A stretch of DNA of 64,000 nucleotides from DASTPP01 sp035762175 (GCA_035762175.1 DASTPP010000438.1:1-64000), one strand, 5' to 3'; positions 16,320-25,206 are shown, counted from the stretch's first letter. Numbers and translations are program-made. Notes: generated by a model from the letters alone, not told the origin.

Positions 16320-18542
16320 ATGATGGAACACGTAACGTCGATAACGCCCGCGTCCGGCCCGCCGGCCGCGGCCGTGTTGCTCGTCGATGATCGGCCCGAC
16401 CGGCGGGGCGCGCTCGCCGAGGCGCTCGGCCGGATCGGCTGCCGCGTCGTGTGCGCGGGCTCGGGCCGCGAGGCGCTCGCCGCGGCGGGCCGGGAGGAGT
16501 TCGCCGTGCTCGTGCTCGGCGCGCCCTGGCGCGGCATGAGCGGGGCGGCGGCGGCCCTGCGGGCGCACGAGGGCGCGAGGTCGGCGGCGGTGCTCTTCCT
16601 GCGGCCGGCCGGCCGCCACGCGCCGGGCCGGGTCGAGGCGTACACGAAGGGGGGGCTCGAGTTCCTGACCGAGCCGGTCGACGTCGACGTGCTGCGGGCG
16701 AAGGTGGCGGGCTCGGTCGAGCTCTGGCAGCTGCGCCGGCGGGCGTCGCGCCGGGGCGAGGGGCCCGTCTCCGAGCGGGGGGCGCGCCGCGAGCCGGAGG
16801 CCGCGGCCGAGAGCGAGGCGCGGCTGCGCGAGAGCGAGGCCAAGTACCGCGAGATCGTCGAGACGGCGCAGGAGGGGGTGTGGCTGTCCGACGGCCGGGG
16901 CGTGACGACCTACGCGAACCGGCGCATGGCCGAGATGCTCGGCTACGAGCCGGAGGCGCTGCGCGGGCGGCACTTCTCCGAGTTCATGGACGCCGCGGCG
17001 CGGGCGGAGGTCGCGCGGCGGGGCGAGTGGACGGCGGGCGGGGCGGCGGGCGGGGCGCCGAAGCGGTTCGACGCGCGGCTGGCGCACCGCGAGGGGCGCG
17101 ACGTCTGGACGATGGTGGCGAGCAGCGCGCTCAACGACGGCGCGGGGCGCCGGGTCGGCGTGCTCGCGATGGTGACCGACGTGACCGAGCGGCGCCTGGA
17201 CGAGGAGCGCAGCCGGGCGCTCAACGAGGTGGGCCGCGCGCTCGCCTCGTCGGCGCGCCCGCGCGAGATGGCCGAGGCGGTGGCGCGCGCGCTCGTCTCG
17301 GGCGAGTTCGCCTCGTCGGCCAACGTCGACCTGCTCGACGGCGGCGACGGGCGGCCGGCGAGCGCGGTGGCGCACGCCGACCCGGCGAAGGACCGGCTGC
17401 TGCGCGAGCTGCGCGCGCGCTACCCGCCGGACGAGCGGCGGCACCCGAGCATGCGGGCGATGCGCTCGGAGGCGCCGGTGTTGCTCCCGGTCCTGACCGA
17501 CGACGCGCTCCTCGGCCTCGCGCACGACGAGGGGCACCTCGCGCTGCTGCGGCAGGTGGCGCCGGCGACCCTGATCGTGGTGCCGCTCGTCGCGCGCGGG
17601 CGGGTGTTCGGGGCCCTGGGCGTCGGGGGCTCGGCCCGCCGGCGCCCCTTCACCGAGGACGACCTCACGTGGGCGAACGACCTGGGCGCGCGCGTCGCCG
17701 TCGCCCTCGACAACGCGCGGCTGCTGGCCGAGGCGCAGCGCGAGCGGCGCCGGGCGGAGGAAGCGGGCCGGGCGAAGGACGAGTTCCTCGCGGTGGTCAG
17801 CCACGAGCTGCGCACGCCCCTCAACGCCATCCTCGGCTGGGGGACGATGCTCCGCGCGGGCGAGCTCGGCGAGGCCGACCAGGCGCGCGCCTTCGCGAGC
17901 ATCGAGCGCAACGCGCGCGCGCTCGCCCGGCTCATCGAAGACCTGCTCGACGTCTCGCGCGTCGTCGCGGGCAAGCTCGAGCTCGACGCCGTCCCGGTCG
18001 ACCTCGCGGCCATCGTCGAGGCCGCCGTCGACACCGTCCGCCACGCCGCCGAGGCCAAGGGCGTCGGGCTGGGGGTCGACCTCGGGCCGGGCGCGGCGCC
18101 CGCGGTCGGCGACCCGCAGCGGCTGCAGCAGGTCGTCTGGAACCTCCTCTCGAACGCCATCAAGTTCACCCCCCGGGGCGGCCGGGTGCAGGTGCGGCTG
18201 GCGCGCGAGGGCGCGCGCTGGGCGCTGCGCGTCGAGGACACGGGCCGGGGCATCGACGCGGCCTTCCTGCCGCACGCCTTCGAGCGCTTCCGCCAGGCGG
18301 ACTCGGCCATGACCCGCTCGTACGGCGGCCTCGGCCTGGGCCTGTCGATCGTCAAGTGCTTCGTCGAGCTGCACGGCGGCGTGGTGCGCGCCGAGAGCGC
18401 CGGCGACGGCAAGGGGGCGGCCTTCGTCGTCCGCCTGCCCGACCGCCCGCCCGGCCCCGGCGCGGCGGCGCCCGCGCCCGGTCGCGGCGAGCACCCGGCG
18501 ACGCCCGGGCCCCCCGGCGGCGAGCCCGATGCCCCGCGCTGA
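16320..18542 (+). CDS. Sensor histidine kinase: degenerate receiver - PAS - GAF - HisKA - HATPase
   Basis: A 740-residue soluble kinase. Residues about 18-135 form a receiver-like domain (VLLVDDRPDRRG, GREALAAA). It lacks the phospho-acceptor Asp (VLVLGAPWRGMSG) and the conserved KP Lys (FLTEPVDVD). A PAS domain follows (YREIVETAQEGVWLSDGRG), then a GAF-like domain. HisKA has the phospho-acceptor H495 in VVSHELRTPLNAIL. The HATPase has NLLSNAIKFTPRGG, DTGRGI, FERFRQAD and GGLGLGLSIVK. The kinase core looks active; the N-terminal domain probably serves as a protein-interaction module. The start ATG follows a GAGGGGG stretch. No dedicated response regulator is adjacent. Confidence 0.9.
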   Translation: MMEHVTSITPASGPPAAAVLLVDDRPDRRGALAEALGRIGCRVVCAGSGREALAAAGREEFAVLVLGAPWRGMSGAAAALRAHEGARSAAVLFLRPAGRHAPGRVEAYTKGGLEFLTEPVDVDVLRAKVAGSVELWQLRRRASRRGEGPVSERGARREPEAAAESEARLRESEAKYREIVETAQEGVWLSDGRGVTTYANRRMAEMLGYEPEALRGRHFSEFMDAAARAEVARRGEWTAGGAAGGAPKRFDARLAHREGRDVWTMVASSALNDGAGRRVGVLAMVTDVTERRLDEERSRALNEVGRALASSARPREMAEAVARALVSGEFASSANVDLLDGGDGRPASAVAHADPAKDRLLRELRARYPPDERRHPSMRAMRSEAPVLLPVLTDDALLGLAHDEGHLALLRQVAPATLIVVPLVARGRVFGALGVGGSARRRPFTEDDLTWANDLGARVAVALDNARLLAEAQRERRRAEEAGRAKDEFLAVVSHELRTPLNAILGWGTMLRAGELGEADQARAFASIERNARALARLIEDLLDVSRVVAGKLELDAVPVDLAAIVEAAVDTVRHAAEAKGVGLGVDLGPGAAPAVGDPQRLQQVVWNLLSNAIKFTPRGGRVQVRLAREGARWALRVEDTGRGIDAAFLPHAFERFRQADSAMTRSYGGLGLGLSIVKCFVELHGGVVRAESAGDGKGAAFVVRLPDRPPGPGAAAPAPGRGEHPATPGPPGGEPDAPR

Positions 18543-19083
18543 CGTGGCGCAGGGCCCGGCGGCGGGCGGCGCCCCCGCGGCGCCAAGCGCGAATGGGGCC
18601 CCGGGGCGGAGCGTGAACGGTAATGATCGGATGGATTCGACCGGGGGCTTCAATTCGGGAGAGCGTATGCACACGAGATGGTTCCCGCGCCCGAACGAGC
18701 CGCGGCCCCCGCCCGGCGCTTCGGGCCTCGCTCGTCGCCTCTTTGTGAGGTTTTTCGGCCCGGGCTCGGACATGACGGAGAAGCGCGAAGGGGGCCTGGA
18801 AGAACACATTATCGCCTGGTGCGACCCCGCCCCCAAAGTTCCTGCCTCGTTGAAACGTAGACCGTGCCTTACGCCTTTAAGTCAGTAAAAGTTCGTACAC
18901 CCGCGCGCCCCGGCGCGATCCGCGCCGACCGTCCGTCTTTTTTTCCCGCTTTTCCCCCGCGCCCAAGGCCCCGATTGGGGTACGCTCGTGTTCGACGGGC
19001 GGGGCGGCGGGTGAGGGTGCGCGCTCACTCGGGGCCTGCGACCGCTTTTTCAAACAACGAGTGGTGTCGGTCAAGGGGATGTG
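18543..19083. other. Intergenic region between two histidine-kinase units
   Basis: It contains the candidate small gene at 18667-18888. From 18889 to 19083 nothing coding is seen; this stretch includes an AT-richer patch (tttaagtcagtaaaagttcg, about 18874-18893) and presumably the promoter of the operon starting at 19084. Confidence 0.35.
18667..18888 (+). CDS. Possible small protein (73 residues)
   Basis: ATG 18667 lies just after a GGGAG ribosome binding site. The predicted product starts MHTRWFPRPNEPRPPPG and continues through LARRLFVRFFGPGS, then EEHIIAWCDPAPKVPASL. Rare-looking codons near the end reduce confidence. The sequence is not recognised. It could be a short-lived or relic frame. 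Confidence 0.35.
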   Translation: MHTRWFPRPNEPRPPPGASGLARRLFVRFFGPGSDMTEKREGGLEEHIIAWCDPAPKVPASLKRRPCLTPLSQ

Positions 19084-19551
19084 ATGATTGACGAGACCGG
19101 TGGTCACGCCGCTTTCGTAGCGGCCTGGTTCGAGCGCGCCGCCCGGGGCCTGCCCGCCGAGCGCCTGCTCGACCTGCTCGAACTCGCGTGCGCGGCGCTG
19201 TGGGCGCGCGTCTGCCCGACGCTCGGCGAGGTGACCCTGGCGGCCATCGCCGAGCGCGTCTTTCACGACGCGGCCGAGCGGTTTCCGGTCCTCGCGTCGA
19301 TCGAGGTCGGGCTGACGGGGGTCCGCTTCGAGGGGCCGCGCGCGCAGGGGGGCGAGCTGCGCGCCGACGAGGTGGCGTCGGCGGCCCGCTCCGTGCTGGC
19401 CGACTTTCTGACCGTGCTCGGACACCTGACCGCCGAGGCGCTGACGCCCGCGCTGCACGCGACGCTCGCGGGCGTGACGCTCGGCGCGGCGGCGCCGGGC
19501 GCGGGGCGCGGGCCGGGGCGCGACCGCGGCAAGAGGCGGGCGAAGCCATGA
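19084..19551 (+). CDS. Unknown small protein coupled to a histidine kinase
   Basis: A 155-residue protein (ATG 19084, with an overlapping GTG three bases earlier and an AAGGGG site). It is mainly helical (HAAFVAAWFERAARGLPAER, LLDLLELACAALWARVCPTL), with a predicted beta segment FPVLASIEVGLTGVRFEG and an Arg/Gly tail. It ends in an ATGA overlap with the downstream kinase gene, so it is likely co-translated and may modulate that kinase. The compact helical N-terminus is reminiscent of sensory or heme-binding modules, but no family is recognised. Confidence 0.7.
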   Translation: MIDETGGHAAFVAAWFERAARGLPAERLLDLLELACAALWARVCPTLGEVTLAAIAERVFHDAAERFPVLASIEVGLTGVRFEGPRAQGGELRADEVASAARSVLADFLTVLGHLTAEALTPALHATLAGVTLGAAAPGAGRGPGRDRGKRRAKP

Positions 19552-22247
19552 CGGCGAAGGCCGACGCCGGTCGCGCCGAGGCCGGCGCGCCGCCCCCGGG
19601 CCGGCCGCCGCGCGGCCCGGCCCCCGCGGTGACGGGGCGGCGCGGCGCGGGCGACGCCCCGTCGCCGCCGATTGCGTTTTCCGAGGCGAGCCCGGCGCGT
19701 GGCGCGCGGGCGCGAATGGAGGGCCGAGCGATGAACATCGACCGCCGGACGGAGAGCCCGAGGCCACAGAGCCTGCTCGTCTTCATGCCGCCGCCCGCGC
19801 GGCCGGGCCGCTCGCGCGGCGCGGCCGGCCCGGAGGGCCCCCCCCGGGGGCGGTTGGCCGGGAAGGGCGGCGGCTCGGGCCGCGAGCGCCGGCTGCTCCG
19901 GGAGCTCTGCGAGGTGAGCAAGCTCCTGCTCCGCTTCGAGGGCGCGGAGCGGACAACCTCGTCGATCTTCGCCCTCATGGTCGAGACCCTGGCGCTGCGC
20001 GGCGCCGTGCTGCTCTACGACGACGGCGGCCAGCTGCGGAGCCACACCTGGAGGTCCGAAGGCATGAACCTCGTCGGGCTCCGGCTCGCCGAGATGCACG
20101 CGCGCCGCTGCTACGCCTACCTGGCGGGCGGCGGCGCGGGCCCGGCGCCGGGCGCCCGGGGCGTCGCGCCGTTCGCGTCGGTGGCGCTGCTGCCGGCCCC
20201 GTCGCCCGCGGCGCGCGCCTGGGCGGGCGAGGCCGAGGCCGAGAGCACGGTGGCCCTGCCGCTGGTCGTGGGCCGGGGCCGCGTCTTCGGCACCCTGCAG
20301 CTCACGGTGGGCGGCCGCCTCGACGAGCCGAGCCTCTTCTTCATCAGCGCCGTCGCCAACCAGCTGGCCCTCGCGCTGGACCGGGAGTCGACCCTGCGGG
20401 CCGAGCGGGGGCGCGCCGAGGAGCAGCGGCGGCAGGTCGAGCGGCGGAGCATGGTCTCGGAGACGGCGCGGGTGCGGGCCGAGCAGGCGCGCGCGCTGGC
20501 CGAGAGGCTCTGCGACGCGTACGAGTCGCAGTTCGACTTCAGCCGCGCCGTGACCGACAGCCTGGGCGAGGGCGTCGTGGCCGTCGACGCCGCCGCGCGC
20601 GTCGCGTTCATCAACCCGGCGGCCGAGCGGCTGCTCGGCTGGACGGCGGGCGACGCGCTCGGCGCGCCGGTGCAAGAGCTGCTCCGGCTGCAGCTGCCCG
20701 AGGGCGCCTTCCTCGGCCCCGAAGAGTGCCCCCTCTTGGTCGTGCTGCACAACGGCGAGGCGGCCCGCGGCGACGACGTCCTGTTCCTGCGGCGCGACGG
20801 CGCCCCCCTGCCGGTGAGCTACACCTCGGCGCCCATCCGGCGCGGCGGGCGCGTCACGGGCGCGGTGCTCGTCTTCCGCGACGTGATCGAGCTCAAGCGC
20901 TCCGAGAACGCCCAGCATTTCCTCGCCGAGGTGAGCGCGGCCCTCGCGACGTCGCTCGACTACGAGCAGACGTTCGAGACCGCCGCCCACCTGTCGGTCC
21001 CCTTCCTGGCCGACGCGTGCCACCTCGAGGTGTTCGGCGAGGGCGGGGCCGCCCCGCGCGCCGCCGGCGCCGACGACGAGATCGGCCCCGGCGGCTCGCG
21101 CCACTTCGCGCTCGAGCCGCGCTGGCACGACGCCCGGGCGGTCGTGCGCAAGACGGGCCGGCCCCTGCTCCTGCCGGACCTGCAGGCCCCCGCCACCTGG
21201 GGCACCACCTGGGGCGCCGCGCGCCCCCGGCTCCCGCACGCCACCCGCCTCGCCTCGCTGATGGTCGTGCCGCTGCGCGCGCGCGGCCGGCTGATGGGGC
21301 TGCTCTCGCTCGGGTCGCTCGAGTCGGGGCGGCGCTACGCCGCGGCCGACCTCGCCTTCGCCGAAGAGCTCGCGCACCGCGCCGCGCTCGCCCTCGACAA
21401 CGCCCGCTCGTACCAGGCGATGCAGCGGGCCGTGCGCCAGCGCCAGGACGTGCTCGCCGTGGTCTCGCACGACCTGCGCACCCCGCTCGGCACCGTCCTC
21501 ATGGGCGCCACCCTCCTGCCGGACCAATGCGAGGACCCCGACCAGGGGCCGGCGCGGCGCCGGACGCTCGACATGATCACCCGGTCGGTCGCCCAGATGG
21601 ACCGGCTCATCAAGGACCTGCTCGACATGTCGAGCATCGACGCCGGCCACCTCGCCCTCGACCGCGCGCCGCACTCGGTCGACTCGCTCATCGAGGACAC
21701 CCTCGAGACGCTGCGCCCCCTCGCGGCGCGCAAGTCGGTGCAGCTCGAGGCGCGGGCGTCCGACGAAGACGTCTCGCTCGTCTGCGACCGCTGGCGCATC
21801 GTGCAGGTCCTGTCCAACCTCGTCGGCAACGCCATCAAGTTCACCCCGGAGGGCGGCTCCATCGTCCTTCGGACCGAGCGGGTCGGGCGCGACGTGCGCT
21901 TCTTCGTCACCGACAGCGGCCCCGGCATCGACGCCGACCGCCTGCCGCGCGTGTTCGAGCGCTACTGGCAGGCGAACGAGACCGCGACGAAAGGTACGGG
22001 CCTCGGCCTGTACATCTGCAAGGGCATCGTCGAGGCGCACGGCGGCCGCATCGACGTCCACAGCGAGGTCGGCCGCGGCACCACCTTCTTCTTCACGCTG
22101 CCCCTGGTGCCCCCAGAGGCCGCGCCCGCGCCCGTCGTCGACCGGGGCCCGGCCCCCGAAGTCGAAAGCCCGGCCCACCGCTCCTCCGAGCGCCCGGCGC
22201 CGCCCAGCCTGGTCTGGCCGCCGGTCCAGCTGCCGCTGCGGCGCTGA
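19548..22247 (+). CDS. Sensor histidine kinase: GAF - coiled coil - PAS - GAF - HisKA - HATPase
   Basis: 899 residues from the ATG overlapping the upstream stop. An alternative ATG at 19731, with a stronger GGAGGG site, would remove a Pro/Gly-rich 61-residue leader and may be the real start. The order is a GAF-like domain (LALRGAVLLYDDGGQLRSHT...), a charged coiled coil, a PAS domain (AVTDSLGEGVVAVDAAARVA), and a second GAF domain with HATRLASLMVVPLRARGRL. HisKA has H641 in VVSHDLRTPLGTVL, and the HATPase has NLVGNAIKFTPEGG, DSGPGI and GTGLGLYICKGIVEAHGG. No membrane segments: a cytoplasmic sensor. The catalytic motifs are intact. The cognate regulator is not in the window. Confidence 0.9.
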   Translation: MTAKADAGRAEAGAPPPGRPPRGPAPAVTGRRGAGDAPSPPIAFSEASPARGARARMEGRAMNIDRRTESPRPQSLLVFMPPPARPGRSRGAAGPEGPPRGRLAGKGGGSGRERRLLRELCEVSKLLLRFEGAERTTSSIFALMVETLALRGAVLLYDDGGQLRSHTWRSEGMNLVGLRLAEMHARRCYAYLAGGGAGPAPGARGVAPFASVALLPAPSPAARAWAGEAEAESTVALPLVVGRGRVFGTLQLTVGGRLDEPSLFFISAVANQLALALDRESTLRAERGRAEEQRRQVERRSMVSETARVRAEQARALAERLCDAYESQFDFSRAVTDSLGEGVVAVDAAARVAFINPAAERLLGWTAGDALGAPVQELLRLQLPEGAFLGPEECPLLVVLHNGEAARGDDVLFLRRDGAPLPVSYTSAPIRRGGRVTGAVLVFRDVIELKRSENAQHFLAEVSAALATSLDYEQTFETAAHLSVPFLADACHLEVFGEGGAAPRAAGADDEIGPGGSRHFALEPRWHDARAVVRKTGRPLLLPDLQAPATWGTTWGAARPRLPHATRLASLMVVPLRARGRLMGLLSLGSLESGRRYAAADLAFAEELAHRAALALDNARSYQAMQRAVRQRQDVLAVVSHDLRTPLGTVLMGATLLPDQCEDPDQGPARRRTLDMITRSVAQMDRLIKDLLDMSSIDAGHLALDRAPHSVDSLIEDTLETLRPLAARKSVQLEARASDEDVSLVCDRWRIVQVLSNLVGNAIKFTPEGGSIVLRTERVGRDVRFFVTDSGPGIDADRLPRVFERYWQANETATKGTGLGLYICKGIVEAHGGRIDVHSEVGRGTTFFFTLPLVPPEAAPAPVVDRGPAPEVESPAHRSSERPAPPSLVWPPVQLPLRR

Positions 22248-22569
22248 ACGGGCGTCGCGCCGGCCCGCCGCGCGGACCGGGGCCCCGGCGGCGCCTCGAA
22301 CCCGCGCGCGACGCGCCCCCGGGGTCGCACGCCCCGCGGGGGCGCGCCGGGGCTCGTCCTCGGGCGCCGGTGCGCCCCGCCGGCCGCACCCCCGGTGTAG
22401 CGTTTTGGTACTGAAGCCCAAGAGCGAAGGCCGCGCCTAACGCGAATCTTTTGCCCCGCTCTCGCGGGGTACAAAACTTGCGCGGATTGCCCCTGCGCCG
22501 TGAGCTCGAACGTCCGCGCTCCGCGCTCCGGAGGCCTCCAGGCCGAAGTTGACAGACAGGAGGCCCGCC
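22248..22569. other. Intergenic region with a short hairpin
   Basis: 322 nt without a gene. A hairpin (ccccgc-tctc-gcgggg, about 22452-22467) is visible, but no T-run follows it on either strand, so a terminator is not claimed. The right end carries the AGGAGG site of the next gene. Confidence 0.35.
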
Positions 22570-23103
22570 ATGCAGAACGTTCTCCGCCACGCCGCGCTCG
22601 TTACCCTCTTGGCGCCCGCCGCGTGCGGCCCCCACGAGCGGCGCCCGCCCGCCGCGCCCGCCGCGCCGGCCCCCGCGGCCCCCACGCCCGAGCCGCGGCC
22701 GGAGGCGAGCGCGCCCCGGGCCGACGCCACCAGCGTGTGGGTCGACCCCGCGATCGTGTCGGCGTGCGGCCTCAAACCGCAACAAGCCTTTTTCGACTTC
22801 GATTCGGACGCCCGGGACCCCGAACGGCAGCGGGTGATGGACGCGATCGCCGCGTGCCTGAGCTCGGGCCCGCTCAAGGGCCGCGCGCTGCGCCTCGTCG
22901 GGCACGCCGGCCAGCGCGAGCTCAACGCCCCGGGCAAGCGGGCCGACAAGGTGCGCACCGACTCGATCGCCGACTACCTGACGAACATGGGTTTGGAGCG
23001 CTCGAAACTAAGAACGGGCTCGCACGGCGACGAGAAGACCTTCGGCATCGACGGGCGGGGCTGGTCGTACGAGCAGCGCGTCGACATCCGGCTCGCCGAG
23101 TGA
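22570..23103 (+). CDS. OmpA-family peptidoglycan-associated lipoprotein
   Basis: A 177-residue protein with a strong ribosome binding site (AGGAGG) and a lipoprotein signal ending LLAPAAC (lipid Cys at about residue 19). After a Pro/Ala linker comes an OmpA-like domain: FFDFDSDARDPERQRVMDAI, LRLVGHAGQREL, then RADKVRTDSIADYLTNMGL and the closing EQRVDIRLAE. This domain normally binds diaminopimelate in peptidoglycan, tethering the outer membrane; the usual GHAD is GHAG here, so the binding Asp may be missing. Its 3' end overlaps the convergent gene at 23008-23580 by 96 bp if that gene runs to its stop. Confidence 0.85.
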   Translation: MQNVLRHAALVTLLAPAACGPHERRPPAAPAAPAPAAPTPEPRPEASAPRADATSVWVDPAIVSACGLKPQQAFFDFDSDARDPERQRVMDAIAACLSSGPLKGRALRLVGHAGQRELNAPGKRADKVRTDSIADYLTNMGLERSKLRTGSHGDEKTFGIDGRGWSYEQRVDIRLAE

Positions 23104-23580
23104 GGGCCGCCCTCGCGGCCGCGCGAGCGACCTCACCGGGCGCCGCGCGGCCGGGCGCCCCCCGCGCGGCGCGCCCCGAGGGGCGCCCGTTCGGGAGGCG
23201 GTCGTAAGGTCGTTTGCCCGTAATTCGGCGTCTTCGAGCGCGAGCCGCTCGCGGACGATGACCCCGGACTGCCGGCCCTCGCGGTGCTCTTGCCGCCACT
23301 TCGCCCAGCGCGCCTCGTAGAGATCGAGCTCGCGCCTCGCCCGCTCGAGCAGCGCCCCCAGGGCGCCGTCGGCGAAGGGCCGAGCCGGCAGCGCCTCGAG
23401 CCCTTCGAGCGCGCAGCGCGCCCGCGAGCAAGCGGCCGAGAGGTCGCCTTCGTTCGCGAACATTTCGGCATATTTAAGGAGTTGTTCGGCGAGCCCGAGC
23501 GAACCGGTCACGAACGATTGCGGCGGCTCGCCCCACGCTGGCTCTCGAGGCAGCCACGCGCCTCTGCGATTAAGTGGCAT
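23008..23580 (-). CDS. Uncharacterised protein, paralogue of the gene at 7198-7563
   Basis: A 190-residue protein whose N-terminal 95 residues match the product of 7198-7563: EPAWGEPPQSFVTGS, LAEQLLKYAEMFANEGDLSA, RARCALEGLEALP, ELDLYEARWAKW. The start ATG has a good AGGAG site 10 nt upstream. The C-terminal half is a charged and then Arg/Pro/Gly-rich extension absent from the paralogue. It overlaps the 3' end of the convergent OmpA-type gene, so its last 30 residues may not be conserved. The function is unknown. Confidence 0.65.
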   Translation of the reverse strand: MPLNRRGAWLPREPAWGEPPQSFVTGSLGLAEQLLKYAEMFANEGDLSAACSRARCALEGLEALPARPFADGALGALLERARRELDLYEARWAKWRQEHREGRQSGVIVRERLALEDAELRANDLTTASRTGAPRGAPRGGRPAARRPVRSLARPRGRPSLGEPDVDALLVRPAPPVDAEGLLVAVRARS

Positions 23581-23941
23581 GATTTTTCTTCTCCTGCAAT
23601 GAATACGGCATCGACGTTCTCAGGCGGCGCCCCCGGCCCCGGCGATCGCAAGGCGTGTGCCGCCCCCTCGCGGCGAGGGCGGGTTCGGGGCCGGCCCGCC
23701 CGGCCGCGGACGCCCGCGGGCACGCCGACGCCGCGGCGGCCCCGCGGAGTGAGTTTTGAGACGATGTCCCGAATGGGTACGCCGTGCCCCATTTTGATAC
23801 CCGACGGACATTCGCTTTATCGCGCGGCGCCGCTCGAGCTCGGCCACCACCACGGCGCCACGGCGGCGACGGCGGCCGGGCCGCGACCCGGCCGTCCTCG
23901 AGGTCGGCCGTGACGGCGGGGCCGCGCGGGGGCCCGGCCCG
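23581..23941. other. Intergenic region
   Basis: About 360 nt. Short open frames exist on the minus strand, but none combines a ribosome binding site with a recognisable product. An AT-rich leader (tttttcttctcctgcaatg) next to 23580 holds the ribosome binding site of the minus-strand gene. Confidence 0.35.
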
Positions 23942-24379
23942 TCATCGCCGCTCGCCCGCCGACACGGTCAGCACGGGCACGGCCGAGGCGCGCACGACCC
24001 GCTCGGCCGAGCTGCCGAGCAAGGTGCGCGACAGCCAGCGCCGGCCGTGCGTGCCCATGACGATGAGGTCGATGCCCTGCGCCTCGGCGGTCACGAGGAT
24101 CTGCCGCCACGCGTCGCCCTCGACCAGCATGCCGTCGGTCCGCGGGTAGCGCCTGCGGGCGTCGGACAGCACGACGTCGAGCGTCTCCTGCGCGGCCCGG
24201 CGCAGGTCGTCGAGCGGCCAGAAGAGCCCCTCGCCGTAGCCCGCCGCGGGCAGCGCGTAGGCGTGCAGTAGCGTCAAGCCCGACCCGAACTTCGTGCCGA
24301 GCGTCATCGCCACGTCGAGCGCGCGGCTGGCCGCCTCGCTGAAGTCGGTCGGCACGAGCAGGTGCTTGAAGCCCGTCAT
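23942..24379 (-). CDS. Universal stress protein (UspA family)
   Basis: A 145-residue protein with the classic layout: FKHLLVPTDFSEAASRALDV at the start, GSGLTLLHAYALP, a helix with WRQILVTAEAQGIDLIVMGT, and the ATP-binding loop GTHGRRWLSRTLLGSSAERV, followed by RASAVPVLTVS. The G-2x-G-9x-G(S/T) nucleotide motif is conserved in form, so it is probably an ATP-binding type. The start codon overlaps the stop of the upstream half-CBS gene (ATGA), implying a coupled two-gene operon. Confidence 0.93.
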   Translation of the reverse strand: MTGFKHLLVPTDFSEAASRALDVAMTLGTKFGSGLTLLHAYALPAAGYGEGLFWPLDDLRRAAQETLDVVLSDARRRYPRTDGMLVEGDAWRQILVTAEAQGIDLIVMGTHGRRWLSRTLLGSSAERVVRASAVPVLTVSAGERR

Positions 24380-24582
24380 GGCGCCGCCCTCGCGCCGCGG
24401 GGCTCGGCGCCAGCGCGGACGCCGGGCTCGACGGTGGCCGCGGGCGTGCCGACCACGCTTTCGCCGCTCGGGCCGGGGACGCCGCCGCGCTCGGCCGCCC
24501 ACACGATTCGGGCCGCCGCCTCGAGCGAATCGCCCAGCCCACAGGTGCGGACGTCGCGCGTCATGAGTTCGCTGATCTTCAT
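24376..24582 (-). CDS. Truncated single CBS-domain protein, coupled to the universal stress gene
   Basis: A 68-residue protein with a strong GGAGGG site. Residues 1-46 match the first half of a CBS domain (MKISELMTRDVRTCGLGDSL, EAAARIVWAAERGGVP). After SGESVVG, where a normal CBS domain continues with a TDRDI-type motif and a second copy, the sequence becomes a Pro/Ala/Gly tail and stops. It is therefore a half domain and may not bind adenine nucleotides by itself. It is translationally coupled to the USP gene; CBS and Usp proteins often work together in stress or energy sensing. Confidence 0.65.
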   Translation of the reverse strand: MKISELMTRDVRTCGLGDSLEAAARIVWAAERGGVPGPSGESVVGTPAATVEPGVRAGAEPRGARAAP

Positions 24583-25206
24583 GGTACCCTCCGCCCGGCT
24601 CTGGGGGCGCCGAGCCTCGGGGCGCCCCGGAGGTTCGCGCGACGGCTCCGCGAGGGGGCGCCGGGCTTTACGAATCAATCACGAAAACCCGAACGCGCGA
24701 GGCTCCCTCGCGAGCCGCGGCGGACGTGCAAGGGCCATTCCCACTTGGGCGGCGCGGCGCCGAACCGCCGGACGCTCCGCTTCGCGAATCGTCGAGCGCG
24801 CCGCCGCCGCGCCCCATTGTGGCGAAATGCGACGCGGGTCGGGCGAGAACGGCCGGGCCTGCGCTCGCGGGGGGCCGCGCCGCCGTCGCGGCCCGCGTGA
24901 AAAAGAAATGCTGATGATTCGGCCGTTTCCTGTCAGACCATGCGTGTTTTTGCATACGGCGAGAGATCGAAATCCCGAATGCCCTGCGGGCCTCCCGGGA
25001 TGACACTGCCTCTCGTGAACGCCCCGCCACCCGCCGCGCCGGCCGGGCGAAGGAATCTGACTGGATTTGGAGGCCCTCCGAGCGGCCCGGCGGCGCCGCC
25101 GACCGGCCGTCGGGCGACGGGAGCATTCGTCCGACAGAGCCTAGAGCGCTGCTCGGTCGGCTCGCGTACGCCGGTGGCCGCCGGGGCCGTGCGGGCCCCG
25201 GCCCGA
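24583..25206. other. Intergenic region carrying a 15-mer shared with the 32.7-kb element flank
   Basis: About 620 nt without a convincing gene. It contains ttcgtccgacagagc at 25126-25140, which also occurs at 32681-32695 directly beside the palindromic element. The central part (about 24895-25000) is AT-richer and may hold promoters for the half-CBS/USP operon. Confidence 0.4.

Noticed and set aside
22452..22467. Intrinsic terminator at a 6-bp GC hairpin
   Set aside because: No T-run follows the stem on either strand.
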